Shown here: positions 62,571-64,000 of the stretch, piece by piece
How positions within the stretch are numbered: the first letter of the stretch is position 1
Layout of the letters: each line of letters opens with the position of its first letter
DNA from: Vibrio sp. 10N.261.45.E2
Lineage (GTDB): Bacteria > Pseudomonadota > Gammaproteobacteria > Enterobacterales > Vibrionaceae
Direction of reading: 5' to 3'
Assembly: GCF_002875705.1 (NCBI RefSeq)
Contig: NZ_MCZZ01000172.1
Span: forward strand, 34,043 to 98,042
Length of the DNA: 64,000 bases
Notes under the pieces: model-generated
Seen by the model: the letters and a program-made list of their open reading frames with translations, nothing else
Database searches by the model: none
What the model was told of the DNA's origin: nothing
Translations under genes and position numbers: made by a program

Positions 62571-63074
62571 TTAATTAATGCTCAGTAGGCGTCCACGTTC
62601 AATATCTTGCTCAAGTACATCGGGAGATAATGTGCCTTGGTCATGGTGATGTCCGTGACTGTGTCCATGATGATCATGTGAGTGATCGTGATGCACTGCT
62701 TTGGTTTGAGCAAGCTGTTCAACGTCCAAATATGTCTCGGTTAAATCCGCACAATACTCTTGGTTCCATAACTGACGATCTTGTTCATCGCTCATGATTT
62801 GTTCGGCTTTCGGCCCTAATTTGTCCATATAAAACATCCCTAACTCCTCGCCTTCAACCCCAGCATGCTTGATAAGGTTCATGAAAGCCGGCTCTTGGTC
62901 TTTATCCGAAAGGTAACCATTTTTGTAGCATACGGTTAGCCCGATAATATCGTTGCCTAATTGCTCTAGTGCAGGGTTAAAGTGACTATGACTATGATTG
63001 TGTTCAGCGGCTGTTGCTAATAATGGTAGAAACAGTGCAGATAATACAATCAGTGGTTTAGTGATGTTTTTCAT
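62571..63074 (-). CDS. Periplasmic histidine-rich protein of unknown function
   Basis: A 167-residue exported protein with a signal peptide ending LLATAAE. Two His-rich stretches are present: HNHSHSH right after the signal site and HHDHSHDHHGHSHGHHHD at about 128-145. Between them is a helical part with two cysteines (LTVCYKNGY, NQEYCADL). The form is that of a periplasmic zinc, nickel or cobalt buffer, though I recognise no family. It is not the ZrgA sequence I know. The neighbours are two other small exported proteins. Confidence 0.75.
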   Translation of the reverse strand: MKNITKPLIVLSALFLPLLATAAEHNHSHSHFNPALEQLGNDIIGLTVCYKNGYLSDKDQEPAFMNLIKHAGVEGEELGMFYMDKLGPKAEQIMSDEQDRQLWNQEYCADLTETYLDVEQLAQTKAVHHDHSHDHHGHSHGHHHDQGTLSPDVLEQDIERGRLLSIN

Positions 63075-63124
63075 GGTCTAACCTTGTGTATTCAATGATA
63101 CAAATTTAATGAGTGGTTTCAACG

Positions 63125-63158
63125 GGGACTCAATCGTTATTGGCGATTGAGATCCCCT
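63125..63158. terminator. Strong hairpin between two small secreted-protein genes
   Basis: GGGGACTCAATCG pairs with CGATTGAGATCCCC with one bulged A, around a 7-nt loop. It lies 73 bp past the stop of the 171-residue protein gene and 51 bp before the His-rich gene start. No U-tract is seen, so it could be a terminator, an attenuator or a repeat. Confidence 0.5.
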
Positions 63159-63230
63159 CATCCCTTGATGCTTAGCTCCTTGCTAATGTCTTGATGTTAC
63201 GTGCTTAAACGCTATCGCTGTTGGTTTGGT

Positions 63231-63746
63231 TTATTGGTCAACAACAATTCTTGCCGGTGCGACGGTATAAGCCATCTGCTTCATCTCCCATTGCCCTTTT
63301 GCTTCCAAGGCAACCGCTAATGCTTGTGCCTCTTCGCATACCTTCGCTGGTTTTCCGTCAGCCCAGAATGAAGGACCCGAGGTGTATCCACACATAACAG
63401 AAAAAGCGTGTTGGCCATCCTTTATTGTGTATTCCGTCATAATGCCTCCACCTTCACCGTGCGTTATTTTTAGTGAGCCTTCATCGGCAACATGCATTGC
63501 ATCGGAAGGGTTCGGTTTGACATACGTTGTGTAGGTGCCGCCATCTGACATGTATTGGTTATCGTACATGGTGTAGCCTTCTTTTTCTGAAGGTAAGGTC
63601 AGTTCGTAGTTAGGATCAATGTCCGCTAAACGTTCTGAGTTATTCGTCGCACCAGGTTGATAGTTGTGAGCATTTGATTGTCCGTTAGCGAAAACAGACG
63701 CTGACACTAAAGATAGAATGACGACCGCTAAAATTGATTTTTTCAT
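63231..63746 (-). CDS. Secreted protein of unknown function, 171 residues
   Basis: An exported protein with signal peptide KKSILAVVILSLVSASVFA. The mature part has NYQPGATNNSERLADIDPNY, TMYDNQYMSDGGTYTTYVKP and GEGGGIMTEYTIKDG, ending PARIVVDQ; two cysteines are present. It is likely soluble in the periplasm. No family is recognised. It is upstream of the His-rich gene, and the hairpin at 63125 separates them. Confidence 0.7.
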   Translation of the reverse strand: MKKSILAVVILSLVSASVFANGQSNAHNYQPGATNNSERLADIDPNYELTLPSEKEGYTMYDNQYMSDGGTYTTYVKPNPSDAMHVADEGSLKITHGEGGGIMTEYTIKDGQHAFSVMCGYTSGPSFWADGKPAKVCEEAQALAVALEAKGQWEMKQMAYTVAPARIVVDQ

Positions 63747-63839
63747 AATGAACTCCAGATATTCTAAGCAAAGATGTTGTAAGCAATAGTTTTTATGATT
63801 GAGTAAGATAATGGGTTTATTTACCTAACTTTTTAGGAT

Positions 63840-63862
63840 GTGAGGGCAATATCAGCCCTCAC
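63840..63862 (-). terminator. Hairpin after the truncated end gene
   Basis: An 8-bp stem (GTGAGGGC and complement) with loop AATATCA, 10 bp past the stop of the fragment at 63873. A short A-run lies beyond. Confidence 0.5.
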
Positions 63863-63872
63863 TACAAACACC

Positions 63873-63984
63873 CTATTTGTTATCGGTTCCTGCTCCTTCA
63901 CCAGGCTCAGTTGGACGACTGACCGACTTGCGCTCAAGATTGTGGTGAGCACGCACTCTATCCATGTATTCTTGCTTAGTGTTC
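63873..63984 (-). pseudogene. 3' end of a gene cut at the window edge
   Basis: A minus-strand frame ending at TAG 63873-63875 reads NTKQEYMDRVRAHHNLERK and finishes TEPGEGAGTDNK. An in-frame stop (TGA) lies at about 63993, inside the last 16 bases TGTAGTGGTCAAGTAA. So the upstream part is interrupted, perhaps by an insertion starting at 63985. A 30-residue start at the internal ATG is possible but unlikely to be a gene. Confidence 0.4.
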
Positions 63985-64000
63985 TGTAGTGGTCAAGTAA

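Overview
The window looks like chromosomal DNA of a marine Vibrio, most likely of the Splendidus clade. Reasons: a GlpT, UspA, SbcC/SbcD, MetA, RlmF and GalR set that reads as gammaproteobacterial throughout, a chitinase, a methyl-accepting chemotaxis protein with a helical sensor, three GGDEF proteins, and Vibrio-type small proteins. The sbcCD, glpT and photolyase genes suggest the second chromosome, but that is inference from gene content. No CRISPR array, prophage or complete insertion sequence was seen. The clade and chromosome assignment rest on recognition by eye, not on a search.

Layout. 1-6.8 kb: end of a HAD hydrolase, a D-2-hydroxyacid dehydrogenase, an ASCH protein, GlpT, several small or acetyltransferase genes, a PcfJ-like gene followed by a 44-residue zinc-ribbon gene, and UspA. 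7-12 kb: a light-repair cluster (CRY-DASH, an Fe-S bacterial photolyase and an SDR with overlapping ends), then a RIO-type kinase and a DUF2256 zinc-finger gene facing it. 12-19.7 kb: composite palindromic repeats, the sbcD-sbcC nuclease operon, a small beta-barrel, a LysE/ArgO exporter and an acetyltransferase. 20-25.4 kb: a PAS-GGDEF enzyme, a methyltransferase, a frameshifted TonB-dependent receptor with an upstream Fur-box candidate, and a LysR gene.

25.8-34.2 kb is the most coherent accessory system: a GalR-like repressor convergent with a four-gene operon of LacZ, a MelB-type symporter, a KdgM/OmpL-type porin and a GH30 enzyme. A perfect 20-bp LacI/GalR-type palindrome lies 79 bp before lacZ. 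Together they fit import and breakdown of a beta-galactan or its oligosaccharides. A secreted multi-domain GH18 chitinase follows.

37-49.8 kb: TetR, a DHH phosphoesterase, a chemoreceptor, a decayed CAP-like gene, a DmeF-type metal exporter overlapping a MarR gene with two matching palindromes upstream, a LysR gene, a divergent-looking extra PurA, two tRNA-Val(GAC) genes (one with a base missing from the acceptor stem), a DUF2726 protein and a periplasmic TPR-GGDEF enzyme. 50-64 kb: a PepT-like peptidase, DUF3859, a P-loop kinase, MetA behind tandem met boxes, a PilF-like lipoprotein, a YgjP-like protease with RlmF, a mini-glutaredoxin, a LysR/MFS divergent pair, DUF1415, GAF-GGDEF, a MazG-like protein, an AaaT-like acetyltransferase, and a set of small secreted proteins of unknown function, one very rich in histidine. 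The last 16 bases look like the edge of an insertion.
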